A stretch of DNA of 54,011 nucleotides from Pseudomonadota bacterium (GCA_021782995.1 JAJXUI010000017.1:1-54011); one strand, 5' to 3'; shown: positions 16,845 through 26,455, counted from the first letter of the stretch. Notes: a model not told the origin generated them from the sequence alone. Made by a program: numbers and translations.

Positions 16845-18092
16845 TTAAGCGTTGGACAGGGTGCGCGACCTGATTTGCATCAGCAGGATCAGGCTCATGC
16901 TAAGCGTAATCAGTACCGAGAAACTCCAGATCAGCACTTGCAGCGGCAAGTCGACGGCGGTGGCCGCAGCATAAACGCCCAGCATCAGCAGCATGCCTGC
17001 ATTTTCATTGAATCCCTGCACGGCGATGGAGCGTCCTGCAGTCAGCAGCGTACTGCCCCGGTGCTGCAGCAGCGCATTCATCGGCACCACGAAGAATCCG
17101 GCAACGGCGCCGACAACGATCAGCAGGATGGCCGCCTGGAACACCGTGCTGACGGCCAGCATCATCGGGATCAGCAATCCCAGCACGATACCCAGCGGTA
17201 GTAACGCCGGTACATTGACCAGCGTGACATGGCGGCTGGCCAGCACAGCCCCGGCAATCACGCCTATCGCCGTTATCCCTTGCAGGTAGGCTGCCTGCGC
17301 CAGTGTCAGGCCGAGTGATTCATTGGCCCAGCGCAGCACGATCAATTGCAGGGTGGCACCGACCCCCCATAATAAAGTGGTGACCAGCATGGAAAGCCCG
17401 CCCAGCGAATCGCGCCACAGCAGGCGGTTTTCAGCGAAGAATTTGCGGCAAAGCAAAACCGGGTGGAAGGAATGTGTCGGATAACGTGCGCCGCTGTCGG
17501 TGATATACAGGCTCAGCAGCGTTGCCATGCCATTCAGCAGCAGCAAGCTCAGCATGCCAAGTGTCAGGCTGGTTGCAGCGGTATCAAAGGGCCAGAAGCC
17601 CAAAGGCAAACCGGGCAGGTGCAACTGGATTTTGCTCATGAGCGGGCTGACCAGCAGGCCGCCCAGTGCTGTTCCGGTGATCACGGCACAGACAGTGACC
17701 CCTTCAAAATAGCCATTCGCCCTCACCAGTGCATGGGCTGGCAGGGTTTCGGTGATCAAGCCATATTTTGCAGGTGCAAATTTGGCAGCGCCGAGGCCGG
17801 CAATGCCGATCGCAATGATGGGATCAAGCCCGGCCAGCATCAGGAAGACTGCAACTAGCTTGAGCAGGTTTGCCAGCAACATGACGCGGCCTTTGGGCAG
17901 GGTGTCTGAAAACTGGCCAACAAAGGGCGCCAGGAATACATAGAACATGGTAAAGCACAGCTTGAGCAGCGGAATGCTCCAGTCGGGTGCGGCAAGCTCA
18001 ATTACTCTTGCGATGGCGACGATGAGGAAGGCATTGTCGGCAATGGTAGACAGGAATTGAACGACGAGTAACAGGTAAAAATTTCGTGGCAT
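16845..18092 (-). CDS. lplT: LplT-like lysophospholipid transporter (MFS)
   Basis: A protein of 415 residues with about 12 membrane segments and the LplT-type opening FYLLLVVQFLSTIADNAFLIVAI. In E. coli LplT flips lysophospholipids across the inner membrane for re-acylation by Aas. The cytoplasmic loop GQFSDTLPKGRVM matches the MFS loop 2-3 motif, and AKFAPAKYGLITE is typical of LplT. No acyltransferase partner gene is adjacent, unlike E. coli lplT-aas. It diverges from ugd with a 212-bp gap. Its place among psd, GT4 and ugd supports membrane lipid turnover. No strong ribosome site is seen before ATG 18092. Confidence 0.88.
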   Translation of the reverse strand: MPRNFYLLLVVQFLSTIADNAFLIVAIARVIELAAPDWSIPLLKLCFTMFYVFLAPFVGQFSDTLPKGRVMLLANLLKLVAVFLMLAGLDPIIAIGIAGLGAAKFAPAKYGLITETLPAHALVRANGYFEGVTVCAVITGTALGGLLVSPLMSKIQLHLPGLPLGFWPFDTAATSLTLGMLSLLLLNGMATLLSLYITDSGARYPTHSFHPVLLCRKFFAENRLLWRDSLGGLSMLVTTLLWGVGATLQLIVLRWANESLGLTLAQAAYLQGITAIGVIAGAVLASRHVTLVNVPALLPLGIVLGLLIPMMLAVSTVFQAAILLIVVGAVAGFFVVPMNALLQHRGSTLLTAGRSIAVQGFNENAGMLLMLGVYAAATAVDLPLQVLIWSFSVLITLSMSLILLMQIRSRTLSNA

Positions 18093-18198
18093 CGCGATGT
18101 GATTGTTTGGCTAGGGCAGTGGATGCGGTTTGTTGCAGTCAGGTTGCGAATGTACTGAGGATTTGTGAATGTTTGATGAAAGTCTGGCATGAATGGCA

Positions 18199-18232
18199 GT
18201 GTCATATAACTGACATATTGACTTTGTAGAGT
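18199..18232 (+). promoter_or_regulatory. Strong Pho-box match and downstream -10 upstream of ugd
   Basis: GTGTCATATAACTGACAT (18199-18216) agrees with the E. coli PhoB consensus (two CTGTCAT-like 7-mers separated by four AT-rich bases) at 16 of 18 positions: GTGTCAT, ATAA, CTGACAT. Ten bases further on, TAGAGT (18227-18232) can serve as the -10, the spacing known for PhoB-activated promoters. The repeat orientation points to ugd, whose ATG is 72 bp beyond the -10. Divergent lplT starts 107 bp on the other side and might share control. Confidence 0.6.
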
Positions 18233-18304
18233 TGTAACAAACGGGCGGGTTTTAAAGACGCGTCCTGCTTGTTGTAACTTTAACTGATCATATGTGGAGA
18301 TTTG

Positions 18305-19471
18305 ATGAAGATTGCCATTGCCGGTACCGGCTATGTGGGCTTGTCCATCGGTGTGCTGCTGTCGCAGCATGATGAAGTGGTTGCGCTGGATATTATTCCC
18401 GAAAAGGTCAGCCTGCTGAATAACAGGGTTTCGCCTATCTCGGACGCGGAAATTGAAAACTACCTGCAGCACAAGCCGCTCAATTTCAGGGCAACGCTCG
18501 ATAAACTGGATGCCTATCAGGGTGCGGAATATGTGGTGATTGCCACACCGACAGATTACGACCCGGAAACCAATTATTTCAATACCAGTTCGGTTGAGTC
18601 AGTCATTCGCGATGTGATGGCGATCAACCCGCAAGCGGTGATGATACTCAAATCCACCGTGCCGGTCGGTTATACGGAAAAGATCAAGGCAAAATTCGGT
18701 TGCAACAACCTGATTTTTTCGCCGGAATTCCTGCGTGAAGGCAAGGCGCTGTATGACAACCTGCATCCATCGCGGATTGTGATAGGCGAGCGCTCGCCGC
18801 GTGCAGAAAAATTTGTGAACCTGCTCCGGCAGGGGGCGGTGAAGCAGGATATCCCCGTGCTTTATACCGATGCGACAGAGGCCGAGGCGGTGAAATTGTT
18901 TGCCAATACTTACCTCGCGATGCGCGTGGCGTATTTCAACGAGCTGGATTCCTATGCGGCATCGCATGGGCTGGATACGCGGCAGATCATTGAAGGCGTG
19001 TGCATGGACCCGCGCATCGGCAACCACTACAACAATCCGTCGTTTGGCTATGGCGGCTATTGCCTGCCCAAGGACACCAGGCAGTTGCTGGCAAACTATC
19101 GCAATGTACCGCAGAACATGATTCAGGCCATTGTCGATGCCAACACCACGCGCAAGGATTATGTCGCGGCCAGCATTTATGCGATGAAGCCGAATATTGT
19201 GGGCATCTATCGCCTGATCATGAAAAACGGTTCGGACAATTTCCGCTCATCTTCGATTCAGGGCGTGATGAAGCGCATCAAGGCCAAGGGAGTGGAGGTG
19301 ATTGTGTATGAGCCTGAGCTGAAGGAGGAAAGGTTTTTCAATTCCAGGGTGGTCAACGACCTCGACCTGTTCAAGAAGATGTCGGATGTGATTGTGGCCA
19401 ATCGCGTTACCCGGGATATACACGATATGTCGCACAAGATTTATACGCGGGACCTGTTTGGCAGCGACTGA
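18305..19471 (+). CDS. ugd: UDP-glucose 6-dehydrogenase
   Basis: A protein of 388 residues, the exact length class of E. coli Ugd. It oxidises UDP-glucose twice with NAD to UDP-glucuronate in the cytoplasm. The Rossmann motif GTGYVG is at 7-12, catalytic Lys197 lies in [12 protein letters not shown], and the thiohemiacetal-forming Cys253 in [13 protein letters not shown] 18305 with GGAGA upstream is preferred to the TTG one codon earlier. UDP-glucuronate feeds capsule, lipid A modification or glucuronosyl lipids; the GT4 and lipid genes beside it make the last attractive. A near-consensus Pho box is upstream. Confidence 0.95.
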   Translation: MKIAIAGTGYVGLSIGVLLSQHDEVVALDIIPEKVSLLNNRVSPISDAEIENYLQHKPLNFRATLDKLDAYQGAEYVVIATPTDYDPETNYFNTSSVESVIRDVMAINPQAVMILKSTVPVGYTEKIKAKFGCNNLIFSPEFLREGKALYDNLHPSRIVIGERSPRAEKFVNLLRQGAVKQDIPVLYTDATEAEAVKLFANTYLAMRVAYFNELDSYAASHGLDTRQIIEGVCMDPRIGNHYNNPSFGYGGYCLPKDTRQLLANYRNVPQNMIQAIVDANTTRKDYVAASIYAMKPNIVGIYRLIMKNGSDNFRSSSIQGVMKRIKAKGVEVIVYEPELKEERFFNSRVVNDLDLFKKMSDVIVANRVTRDIHDMSHKIYTRDLFGSD

Positions 19472-19623
19472 CAGGCTGTTGAAAAACTACTGCGCTCTGC
19501 AACTCGGGTGCATGCGGTGCGCGCTATCCGCATGTATTGACATGTACACTCCGGTAACTGTGCTCCGGCTGTACCCGATTTACATTCGCTCATAACGATT
19601 TTAAATTTCAATAGGAGAAAATC

Positions 19624-20463
19624 TTGGCTTTCGATGTGCATGCCTGGTGGATGTTGCTGAGCGGTGTTGCAGTGCTGAATATAGTGGCCTGGTTTGTTTC
19701 GGTGCGCTGGCTGGTGAAACGGTATGAAAATTTTTTCAGCGCACCGCAACATCTGCACCGGCGCTGGATGATGTGGCTGTCATCTGCCTATGTGGCGGGC
19801 TGTGCTTTCCGCTCTTTCTTGCCGCGCATTGATCTTGAGCGCGTTTGCCTGGTACAGACCCCGCTTTCCAACATGATGCTGGGTCGCAGCGTGGCAACCG
19901 TGGCCGAACTGTGTTTCATGGCGCAGTGCGCCTTGCTGTTGCATCATGCGGGCAAGGGCACGGAGATCAGGACTGTGCAGTTCATTGCGTGGATGATCAT
20001 GCCGCTGATTGTGATCGCCGAATGTTCTTCCTGGTATGCCATCCTGTCGACCAACTATCTGGGGCATTTTGTCGAAAACTCCATCTGGACATTTTCCGCA
20101 CTGTTGTTGCTGGTCAGTTTTCCGATGCTCTGGCCGCATGGCAGCCGGCCACAGAAGCATTTCCTGGTGTGGATGATCGTGTTTGCCGTGGGTTATATCC
20201 TGTTCATGGTGAATGTGGACCTGCCGATGTACTGGACGCGCTGGATTGCCGAGCAGGCTGCGGGTGTAGGTTATCTATCACTGTGGAAAGGCGTGATGGA
20301 TGCTTACCAGGCCTGTGCGGTGAATTTCAGCTGGGATGTGTGGCACCAGGAAATGCCGTGGATGACGCTTTATTTCACGCTGGCGGTTTGGCTCAGCATC
20401 TATCTGCCGCATGTGCCGGGCTGGATGAGCGCCAGCAAAATGGCCAAAGCCGCAGGAGGATAA
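19624..20463 (+). CDS. Integral membrane protein of unknown function
   Basis: A protein of 279 residues with about seven hydrophobic helices, very rich in Trp, and no family I recognise. Aromatic clusters such as WHQEMPWMTLYF and an SSWYAILSTNYLGHFVENSIW stretch between helices suggest a membrane enzyme or channel. The start is TTG 19624, given by AGGAGA five bases upstream; no ATG lies nearby in frame. It follows ugd on the same strand after 152 bp and may belong to the lipid/envelope block, but the gap leaves room for its own promoter. Confidence 0.65.
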   Translation: MAFDVHAWWMLLSGVAVLNIVAWFVSVRWLVKRYENFFSAPQHLHRRWMMWLSSAYVAGCAFRSFLPRIDLERVCLVQTPLSNMMLGRSVATVAELCFMAQCALLLHHAGKGTEIRTVQFIAWMIMPLIVIAECSSWYAILSTNYLGHFVENSIWTFSALLLLVSFPMLWPHGSRPQKHFLVWMIVFAVGYILFMVNVDLPMYWTRWIAEQAAGVGYLSLWKGVMDAYQACAVNFSWDVWHQEMPWMTLYFTLAVWLSIYLPHVPGWMSASKMAKAAGG

Positions 20464-20745
20464 CCAAACTTCAAGGCCAGCCATTAACGGCACAGTTAGT
20501 GATGGTTTGCATGAATGTAACAATATGAATATATTATATAAATAATAAAAAATGTGCTTTCGGTATGCTGGCGAGGATGTGCGCCCGTTCCAGTTTCCAA
20601 TAACGGGATGTCCGCCTGCCCGGGCATGATCAATTTTTTCGGCATGACCGGAACTTACATGCCATTCAGCAAGATTTTCCGGTAGAGGATTTTAAGCGAC
20701 TATCCTTTTCGCTAGACTGTCAGGACCCGTTTCAACCCGCTATCC

Positions 20746-22248
20746 ATGACAGCCGAAACCGAACTCAAATTGCGCATCACGCCGGAAGCTATGGACCGAC
20801 TCAGGCGCCATGCTTTCTTCAGGCCGTTGCAGATTGCCCGGCCGCAGACCCGACGCAATTACAGCATTTACTTCGATACACCCAAACTGGATTTGCTCAA
20901 GTCCGGTTATGCGCTGCGCCTGCGCAAGCAGGGCAGGCAATGGCTGCAAACGCTGAAGGGGGGAGGCAGTATCCAGGGTGGGCTGCATCAGCGTGAGGAA
21001 TATGAGGTGTTGCTGAATGCGCCGCAGCCTGATTTGGGTAAATTGCAACATGTTGAAATAATTAATAAATATGGCAAAAAGCTGGCGCATAAGCTGCAGC
21101 CGCTGTTCGTCACGGATTTTCAGCGAACAACGCGCCTGATCCGCTGGGAGGACGCGCAGATCGAAATCAGTTTCGACCGGGGCTTCGTGCTGACCGAACA
21201 GCACAGCGTGCCGTTGTGTGAAACCGAGCTGGAACTGAAACAGGGCGAGCCGCAGCAGCTCTATACGCTGGCGATGGCATTGCAGGAAATCGTGCCCTTT
21301 GCGCTGGAGGACATCAGCAAGGCCGAGCAGGGCTATCGCCTGTATGCAGGCAAAGCCCGCAAACCTGTAAAGGCCAAACCACTCAAGCTGCACAGGCACG
21401 ACTCACTTGCACGCAGCATGCAGTTATTGATGGGGTCCTGCCTGCAACAGTTTCAGGCCAACCTGCAGGGGGCAAAAAGCACGGACAGTGCCGAATACAT
21501 CCACCAGATGCGCATTGCTTTGCGCCGGTTGCGCGTGCTGCTGCGCATGGTGGCTGAATTGCAGGCGGATGTTGCATTGCAAATCATCCGTGAACAGTGG
21601 GCGGCGCTTGGCCATCAGCTAGGGGCTATCCGTGAATGGGATGTGCTGCTTCAGCAAACCCTGAAGCCCATGCGTGAACGAATGCCTGAACATGCGGGCA
21701 TACAGCAGCTGCTGCTACTGGCAAACAGACAGCGCGACATTGCCTGGCATGCTTTTATTGATGATGCGTATCAGCGCAGACTGCAAAACATGCTGCTGCA
21801 ATTTGGCAGCTGGATGACAGGCAATGACTGGTACGGCATCGAACTGACTTCGCAAACTGCCAGCAGCTATGCTGAAAAACACATCACGCAGGCCAGGGAT
21901 AGATTTAATGCGGCACGGCATGCGTGTGATATGCAGGACATTCAGCAGTTGCATGCCTTGCGTATCAAGGCCAAGCATCTCCGCTATGGCATTGAGTTTT
22001 TCAGTGGACTGCTGGACAAGTACGAGACAAAAAAACTGTTGAGTGGATTGACCGCACTGCAGGACAGGCTGGGCATGATTCATGACAATGCAATGGCCAT
22101 GCAACTGCTGGAAAAGCTGGTTGTTGATCAGTCAGGCAAGGAATTGCAGGAAGCGGTTACTTTGGCCAAAGGTTGGCTGCAGCATGAACTGGCGGAAAAA
22201 TCGAGGAAATTACGAAAGTGTGAATTCAGCCGATGTGGTTCCGATTAG
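20746..22248 (+). CDS. CYTH-CHAD protein, probable inorganic triphosphatase
   Basis: A protein of 500 residues. An N-terminal CYTH domain (about 1-200) carries the ExExK signature Glu4-Glu6-Lys8 and Arg/Lys-rich strands (YALRLRKQG, LQTLKG) that line the triphosphate tunnel, followed by EFE-type acidic residues. A C-terminal CHAD domain (about 215-495) is helical with repeated His/Arg pairs (HQMRIALRRLRVLLR; HALRIKAKHLRYGIEFF) that bind polyphosphate. This is the layout of E. coli YgiF, which hydrolyses inorganic triphosphate. It is followed by the convergent lolD gene. Confidence 0.92.
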   Translation: MTAETELKLRITPEAMDRLRRHAFFRPLQIARPQTRRNYSIYFDTPKLDLLKSGYALRLRKQGRQWLQTLKGGGSIQGGLHQREEYEVLLNAPQPDLGKLQHVEIINKYGKKLAHKLQPLFVTDFQRTTRLIRWEDAQIEISFDRGFVLTEQHSVPLCETELELKQGEPQQLYTLAMALQEIVPFALEDISKAEQGYRLYAGKARKPVKAKPLKLHRHDSLARSMQLLMGSCLQQFQANLQGAKSTDSAEYIHQMRIALRRLRVLLRMVAELQADVALQIIREQWAALGHQLGAIREWDVLLQQTLKPMRERMPEHAGIQQLLLLANRQRDIAWHAFIDDAYQRRLQNMLLQFGSWMTGNDWYGIELTSQTASSYAEKHITQARDRFNAARHACDMQDIQQLHALRIKAKHLRYGIEFFSGLLDKYETKKLLSGLTALQDRLGMIHDNAMAMQLLEKLVVDQSGKELQEAVTLAKGWLQHELAEKSRKLRKCEFSRCGSD

Positions 22249-22256
22249 CGCAGCTC

Positions 22257-22295
22257 GCATTGCACCGTATCAATACCGCATGTCTGGTGCAATGC
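22257..22295. terminator. Hairpin between convergent CYTH-CHAD and lolD genes
   Basis: GCATTGCACC and GGTGCAATGC are perfect 10-bp inverted arms with a 19-base loop in the 76-bp gap between two convergent genes. There is no T-run, so it may stop transcription weakly from both sides or protect 3' ends. Confidence 0.45.
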
Positions 22296-22324
22296 GCTGT
22301 GCTTATTGCACCCTGCGGTGGAAA

Positions 22325-23011
22325 TTAAGCTTCGTGCAACACCCCATCCATCAGTCTCAATTGCCGCTGCATCCTGCCTGCCAGAGCAAGATCGTGCGTC
22401 ACCACGACAAAGCTGGTATTCAGCTTCTGGTTCAGCTCCTGCATCAGGTCGAACAATGCTGAAGCACTGTTACGATCCAGGTTGCCGGTGGGTTCGTCGG
22501 CCAGTACGCAGGCCGGCTGGGTGACGAGGGCGCGGGCGACCGCGACGCGCTGGCGCTCGCCACCCGAGAGCTCGGCCGGATTGTGTTCGACGCGATTTTC
22601 AAGGCCGACATTTTTCAGCATCTCTGTAGCAATCGGTGCGGCCTGGTCCATTTTCATGCCGCGGATCAGAAGCGGCATCGCGACATTTTCCAGTGCGGTG
22701 AATTCCGGCAGCAAATGGTGAAACTGGTAGACAAAGCCGAGTGACTGGTTGCGCAGATTGCCGCGACGGGTTTCATTCATCGACTGTACGTCCTGGCCGA
22801 GAATGGAAACGCTGCCGGCAGTGGCGCGGTCCAGCCCGCCCAGCAGGTGCAGCAGGGTGCTCTTGCCGGAGCCGGAAGCGCCGACGATGGCGATGCGTTC
22901 GCCTTTGGCGATATCCAGGTCGATATTGCTCAGTACGGGAACATTCAGTTTGCCCTGGCTGAAGGTCTTTGAAAGGCCGCGGCAGGAAATGACAAGTTCA
23001 TTATTACTCAT
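22325..23011 (-). CDS. lolD: LolD, ATPase of the lipoprotein-releasing ABC transporter
   Basis: A protein of 228 residues that powers release of outer-membrane lipoproteins from the inner membrane to LolA. Walker [10 protein letters not shown] (44-52), the LolD-typical [17 protein letters not shown] segment, signature LSGGERQR and Walker [12 protein letters not shown] are all visible. ATG 23011 (MSNNELVIS) is preferred over an upstream in-frame start at 23071, because it gives the usual family length and an 8-base overlap with the end of the permease gene, implying translational coupling. Confidence 0.95.
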   Translation of the reverse strand: MSNNELVISCRGLSKTFSQGKLNVPVLSNIDLDIAKGERIAIVGASGSGKSTLLHLLGGLDRATAGSVSILGQDVQSMNETRRGNLRNQSLGFVYQFHHLLPEFTALENVAMPLLIRGMKMDQAAPIATEMLKNVGLENRVEHNPAELSGGERQRVAVARALVTQPACVLADEPTGNLDRNSASALFDLMQELNQKLNTSFVVVTHDLALAGRMQRQLRLMDGVLHEA

Positions 23012-24266
23012 AGCGCAAGGCCTCTGCGGGTTGGGTTTTGGCGGCACGCCAGCTTGGATAGAGAGTCGCAAGCAGGCTGATCGTAAATGAGAAGACGGAG
23101 ATGGAGATCACATCGGCTTTTTGCAGGTCGGAAGGAAGCTCGCTGATGAAGTAGACGCTCTTGTCCAGGAATTGCACGCCGAACAGGTGTTCAATGAATG
23201 GAACAATTGTGCCGATATTTTTCGCGACCAGTATGCCGCTGATGTCACCCATGGCCAGCCCGATGAAGCCGATGACCACGCCCTGCACAATGAATATTTT
23301 CATGATGCTGGAAGGGGAGGCACCCAGCGTGCGCAGGATGGCGATGTCTGCCTGTTTTTCGGTTACCGCCATCACCAGGGTGGAGACGATGTTGAATGCG
23401 GCTACGGCAACGATCAGGGAAAGAATGATGAACATCATTTTCTTTTCCATCTGCACGGCAGCGAAATAGTTGGCATTCTGCCGCGTCCAGTCGCCGGCAT
23501 AGAGTGTCTGTGGCAGGTTGCTGTTGAGCTCTCTGGCGATCTCGCGCGCATGGTCGAGGTCGGTGACGTGGGCGCTGATGCCACTGACCGACTCGCCCAG
23601 GCGATAGAGTTTCTGCGCGTCGGTCATGTGGATCAGTGCCAGTGCGTTGTCATAGGGCGACATGCCCACTTCGAAGATGCCCACTACATGGAATTGCTTG
23701 AGGCGCGGCACCATGCCGGCCGGGGTGATCTGCCCTTGCGGGGTGATCAGCAGCACGGTTTCCCCCACGCGCACGCCCAGCGCATGGGCGAGATCGACGC
23801 CGAGGATGATGTTGAATTCGCCGGGCTTGAGTTTGTCGAGGTTGCCGGACTTCATTTTCTGGCTGAGATGGGTGAGCTTGTCTTCCTCGTCTGGCAGGAT
23901 GCCGCGGACCATGACGCCCTGCACGTTTTCATCCAGTGCGAGCATGCCCTGGCCATTGACGAAGGGGGCGGCGGCGCTGACCTTGGGGTGGGTGGCGACG
24001 ATTTTTTCTATGGGTTGCCAGTCGGCGATCGCGCCATTGTCTGCCGTCACCTGGATATGCGGCGTGACGCCGAGGATGCGCGAGCGGATTTCCTTCTGGA
24101 AGCCATTCATCACCGACAGGACGATGATCAGTGCAGCCACGCCCAGCGCGATGCCGAGCATCGAGATCATGGAGATGAAGGAAATGAAATGGTTGCGTTT
24201 CTTGGCGCGGGTGTAGCGCAGGCCGATGAAGAGTTCGTAAGGTGACAAGTTATTCTCAACTTTCAA
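23004..24266 (-). CDS. lolC: LolC/LolE-family permease of the lipoprotein-releasing ABC transporter
   Basis: A protein of up to 420 residues with one N-terminal membrane helix ([26 protein letters not shown]), a large periplasmic domain (about 50-270) and three C-terminal helices, as in LolC/LolE. Only one permease gene is present, so it may act as a homodimer (LolF-type). The called start is TTG 24266; TTG 24248 would give [12 protein letters not shown], the usual family beginning, with GAGA upstream, and may be the true start. It overlaps lolD by 8 bases. Confidence 0.92.
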   Translation of the reverse strand: MKVENNLSPYELFIGLRYTRAKKRNHFISFISMISMLGIALGVAALIIVLSVMNGFQKEIRSRILGVTPHIQVTADNGAIADWQPIEKIVATHPKVSAAAPFVNGQGMLALDENVQGVMVRGILPDEEDKLTHLSQKMKSGNLDKLKPGEFNIILGVDLAHALGVRVGETVLLITPQGQITPAGMVPRLKQFHVVGIFEVGMSPYDNALALIHMTDAQKLYRLGESVSGISAHVTDLDHAREIARELNSNLPQTLYAGDWTRQNANYFAAVQMEKKMMFIILSLIVAVAAFNIVSTLVMAVTEKQADIAILRTLGASPSSIMKIFIVQGVVIGFIGLAMGDISGILVAKNIGTIVPFIEHLFGVQFLDKSVYFISELPSDLQKADVISISVFSFTISLLATLYPSWRAAKTQPAEALRYE

Positions 24267-24341
24267 AAGGGTCTCAGCCCGCTAGTTTGCCATATCCGGC
24301 ATGCTTGCGGGAGGTTGCAGGTATGGAATGAGACGTGAGGC

Positions 24342-24347
24342 TATAAT
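24342..24347 (+). promoter_or_regulatory. Consensus -10 box upstream of the HIT-like gene
   Basis: A perfect TATAAT lies 33 bp before ATG 24380 in the gap to divergent lolC. No good -35 is found at 16-18 bp; TTGCAG at 24315-24320 is 21 bp away. Confidence 0.35.
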
Positions 24348-24379
24348 GCAGGTTCCATTCTTCCTGAAAAATTGTGCAC

Positions 24380-25420
24380 ATGACCGATTACCCGTTTGAT
24401 TCACTGGAATCTTTCCGGCAGGCATTTACGAGTGGATTGTCTGAGTTGCTGAAAAAGGGCGGGCTGGGGCCTTTCATCCTGGTGTGTGCCAATGCCGGTT
24501 TTGACCGGCGGGTGCATGAGGCCACTGCAGCCGAATTAAAGGAAATGTATCTCGCGCTGCGCGATGAGTATGTCGATTCGCTGGCGCAGGGCAGGATGAT
24601 CAATGCCGTTGAAGAAGACCTGATGGTGTTCCTCAAACTGCATGCGGTGGGATTTGACCGGCTGCAGCCGACAGAAACCCGGCACGCAGGCAACTGGGAG
24701 GTGCAGTTCAACCAGTTGCGTTCGTTCAGGCCCCGCCGTATTTCATCCCAGGTACCGCAACACCTGCATTTGCCGTTTGATGACAACGGTTTCCATTTCA
24801 ACAGGCCTTTCATGCTGAAAGAGGCATTCTGGGGCGGGGAAATGCTGGGGAAGCGGTTTTCGCTGTATTACAACAAATATCCTTTCGTGGATTTCCACGG
24901 CTTGCTGGTGCTGGAGCGCGAACGGAAATTGCCGCAGTTTCTTGATGAGGAGCGTCATGAGTATATGTGGCAGCTCACGCAGGATTTGTCGCGCACGCTC
25001 GATGGTGTGGGCTTTGGCTACAACTCGCTGGGGGCATTTGCCTCGGTGAATCATCTGCATTTCCAGATGTTTGTCAAACCTGCCGGGTTGCCGGTCATGA
25101 GTCGTGACTGGCAGCATAATGGTGGCGGCGTGCCTTATCCGACGCTATGCGAAATTTTCTATTCTGCAGGCAATGCGTGGAAATACATCCACAAGCTGCA
25201 CCGCATGGAGCAGCCTTACAACTTGCTGTATGGCAAAAACTGCATGTATGTGTTCCCGCGCCTGAAGCAGGGCACGTACAACCAGCCGGAGTGGACCAGC
25301 GGGTTTGCCTGGCATGAAATGGCTGGAGGGATGATTACCTTCAACCGCGACAGTTACCTGAACCTTGAGCCTTTGAAGATCGCCCAGGCGCTGGCACGCG
25401 TGTCGGTGCCAATTACCTGA
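24380..25420 (+). CDS. HIT-superfamily nucleotidyltransferase/phosphorylase-like protein
   Basis: A protein of 346 residues. The motif NHLHFQMFV near residue 220 supplies the HxHxQ active site of the GalT/Ap4A-phosphorylase branch of the HIT fold, and YNKYPFVDFHGLLVLERE near residue 163 matches the substrate-side strand of those enzymes. Such proteins transfer or phosphorolyse nucleoside phosphates (Ap4A, GDP-sugars); the substrate here is unknown. ATG 24380 is taken rather than GTG 24374; no good ribosome site precedes either. The next gene begins 27 bp on and is probably cotranscribed. Confidence 0.7.
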   Translation: MTDYPFDSLESFRQAFTSGLSELLKKGGLGPFILVCANAGFDRRVHEATAAELKEMYLALRDEYVDSLAQGRMINAVEEDLMVFLKLHAVGFDRLQPTETRHAGNWEVQFNQLRSFRPRRISSQVPQHLHLPFDDNGFHFNRPFMLKEAFWGGEMLGKRFSLYYNKYPFVDFHGLLVLERERKLPQFLDEERHEYMWQLTQDLSRTLDGVGFGYNSLGAFASVNHLHFQMFVKPAGLPVMSRDWQHNGGGVPYPTLCEIFYSAGNAWKYIHKLHRMEQPYNLLYGKNCMYVFPRLKQGTYNQPEWTSGFAWHEMAGGMITFNRDSYLNLEPLKIAQALARVSVPIT

Positions 25421-25447
25421 GGTTGCATTGAAAGTGATTTCCCAAAA

Positions 25448-26455
25448 ATGAAACACCTGCATCTTGTTGTACCCGACCTGATTTTGCCGAAGCAACTGGC
25501 TGAATATGCCTGTGGCGGGCTTTCCCTGCCGTATCTGGAAAAATTGCTGGCGCGAGCCGCCAGTGCCCCATTGAGCAGCGGATCGCTGGAGGCCTGGTTA
25601 TGCGAACAGTTCGGCCTGCCGGGTATGCCGGTCGCGCCGGTCACGTTGCTGGCAGATGGCCTGCAGCCGGGAGAGCGCTACTGGTTGCGCGCAGATCCGG
25701 TGATTTTCCAGATGCAGCAAAGCCAGCTGATACTGCAGGCAGCATCCGGGCTGCAGGCTGAAGAAGCCGCTGCATTGTGCCGCAGCCTGAACGGGCATTT
25801 CGCGGAGGAGGATTTCCAGTTTGAAGCACCGCATCCGCAGCGCTGGTATCTTGGCCTGCCCTTCACGCCGGCTATCGACTGCATGCCACTGCCGCAGGCG
25901 CTGGGCGAGGATATGCGGGAATGCTTGCCGGAGGGTGCAGAAGCGTTGCGCTGGCATGGCCTGATGAATGAAATGCAGATGTTGCTGTATGGACACGAAG
26001 TGAATGCTGCGCGCGAGGCGCGAGGAGAAGCTGCGGTAAGTGGGGTATGGTTGTGGGGGGGCGGCAAGGCAGTGAGTCTGGCAAATTCCCCGTTTGTTGC
26101 TGTTGCCGGGTCTGGCGACATGGCGGGCGCGTTTGCGAAGGCGGCCGGGTTGCCGCTCAGGCGCAGCCTGCTGCAGTTGCTGGCCGATGCGGAAAATGGT
26201 GCTGTATTGCTGGTATGGGAGGGCTTGGGCAGGGCGATTCAGGGCGCGGATATTGCTGGCTGGCGCGATTCGCTGGTGCAGCTGGAGGATCAGGTGATCC
26301 GTCCGGCATGGGAGGCCCTGATGGAGGGCGAGCTGGAGCGGATTACGCTGGATGTGTTGCGTGAGGGAGATGCCCGCAGGTTTGTTGCGCAGCCTTCGGC
26401 AAAATGGAAGTGGTGGCGCAAGGCGAGGAAGTTGTCACATTATGGCGGCAAATAA
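25448..26455 (+). CDS. Conserved protein of unknown function (phosphoglycerate-mutase-like annotation in relatives)
   Basis: A protein of 335 residues. From memory, similar betaproteobacterial proteins (HLHLVVPDLILP opening, SGVWLWGGG motif) are filed as COG4255 or as cofactor-independent phosphoglycerate-mutase-like proteins; I cannot confirm this. Pro/Leu-rich N-terminal half, VSGVWLWGGGKA near residue 197, FVAVAGSGD near 216 and a basic C-terminal tail (KWKWWRKARK) are the visible landmarks. No metal-binding Ser/His/Asp set typical of true alkaline-phosphatase-fold mutases is obvious. It sits between the HIT-like gene and accA. Confidence 0.55.
   Translation: MKHLHLVVPDLILPKQLAEYACGGLSLPYLEKLLARAASAPLSSGSLEAWLCEQFGLPGMPVAPVTLLADGLQPGERYWLRADPVIFQMQQSQLILQAASGLQAEEAAALCRSLNGHFAEEDFQFEAPHPQRWYLGLPFTPAIDCMPLPQALGEDMRECLPEGAEALRWHGLMNEMQMLLYGHEVNAAREARGEAAVSGVWLWGGGKAVSLANSPFVAVAGSGDMAGAFAKAAGLPLRRSLLQLLADAENGAVLLVWEGLGRAIQGADIAGWRDSLVQLEDQVIRPAWEALMEGELERITLDVLREGDARRFVAQPSAKWKWWRKARKLSHYGGK

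Noticed and set aside
19472-19623. Transposon-end remnant (GTTGAAAAACT) after ugd
   Set aside because: Only a short string, with no inverted partner or transposase remains.
23121-24245. 374-codon frame antisense to lolC
   Set aside because: The product is Asp/His/Gly-biased and has no domain; lolC with overlapping lolD is the real gene.
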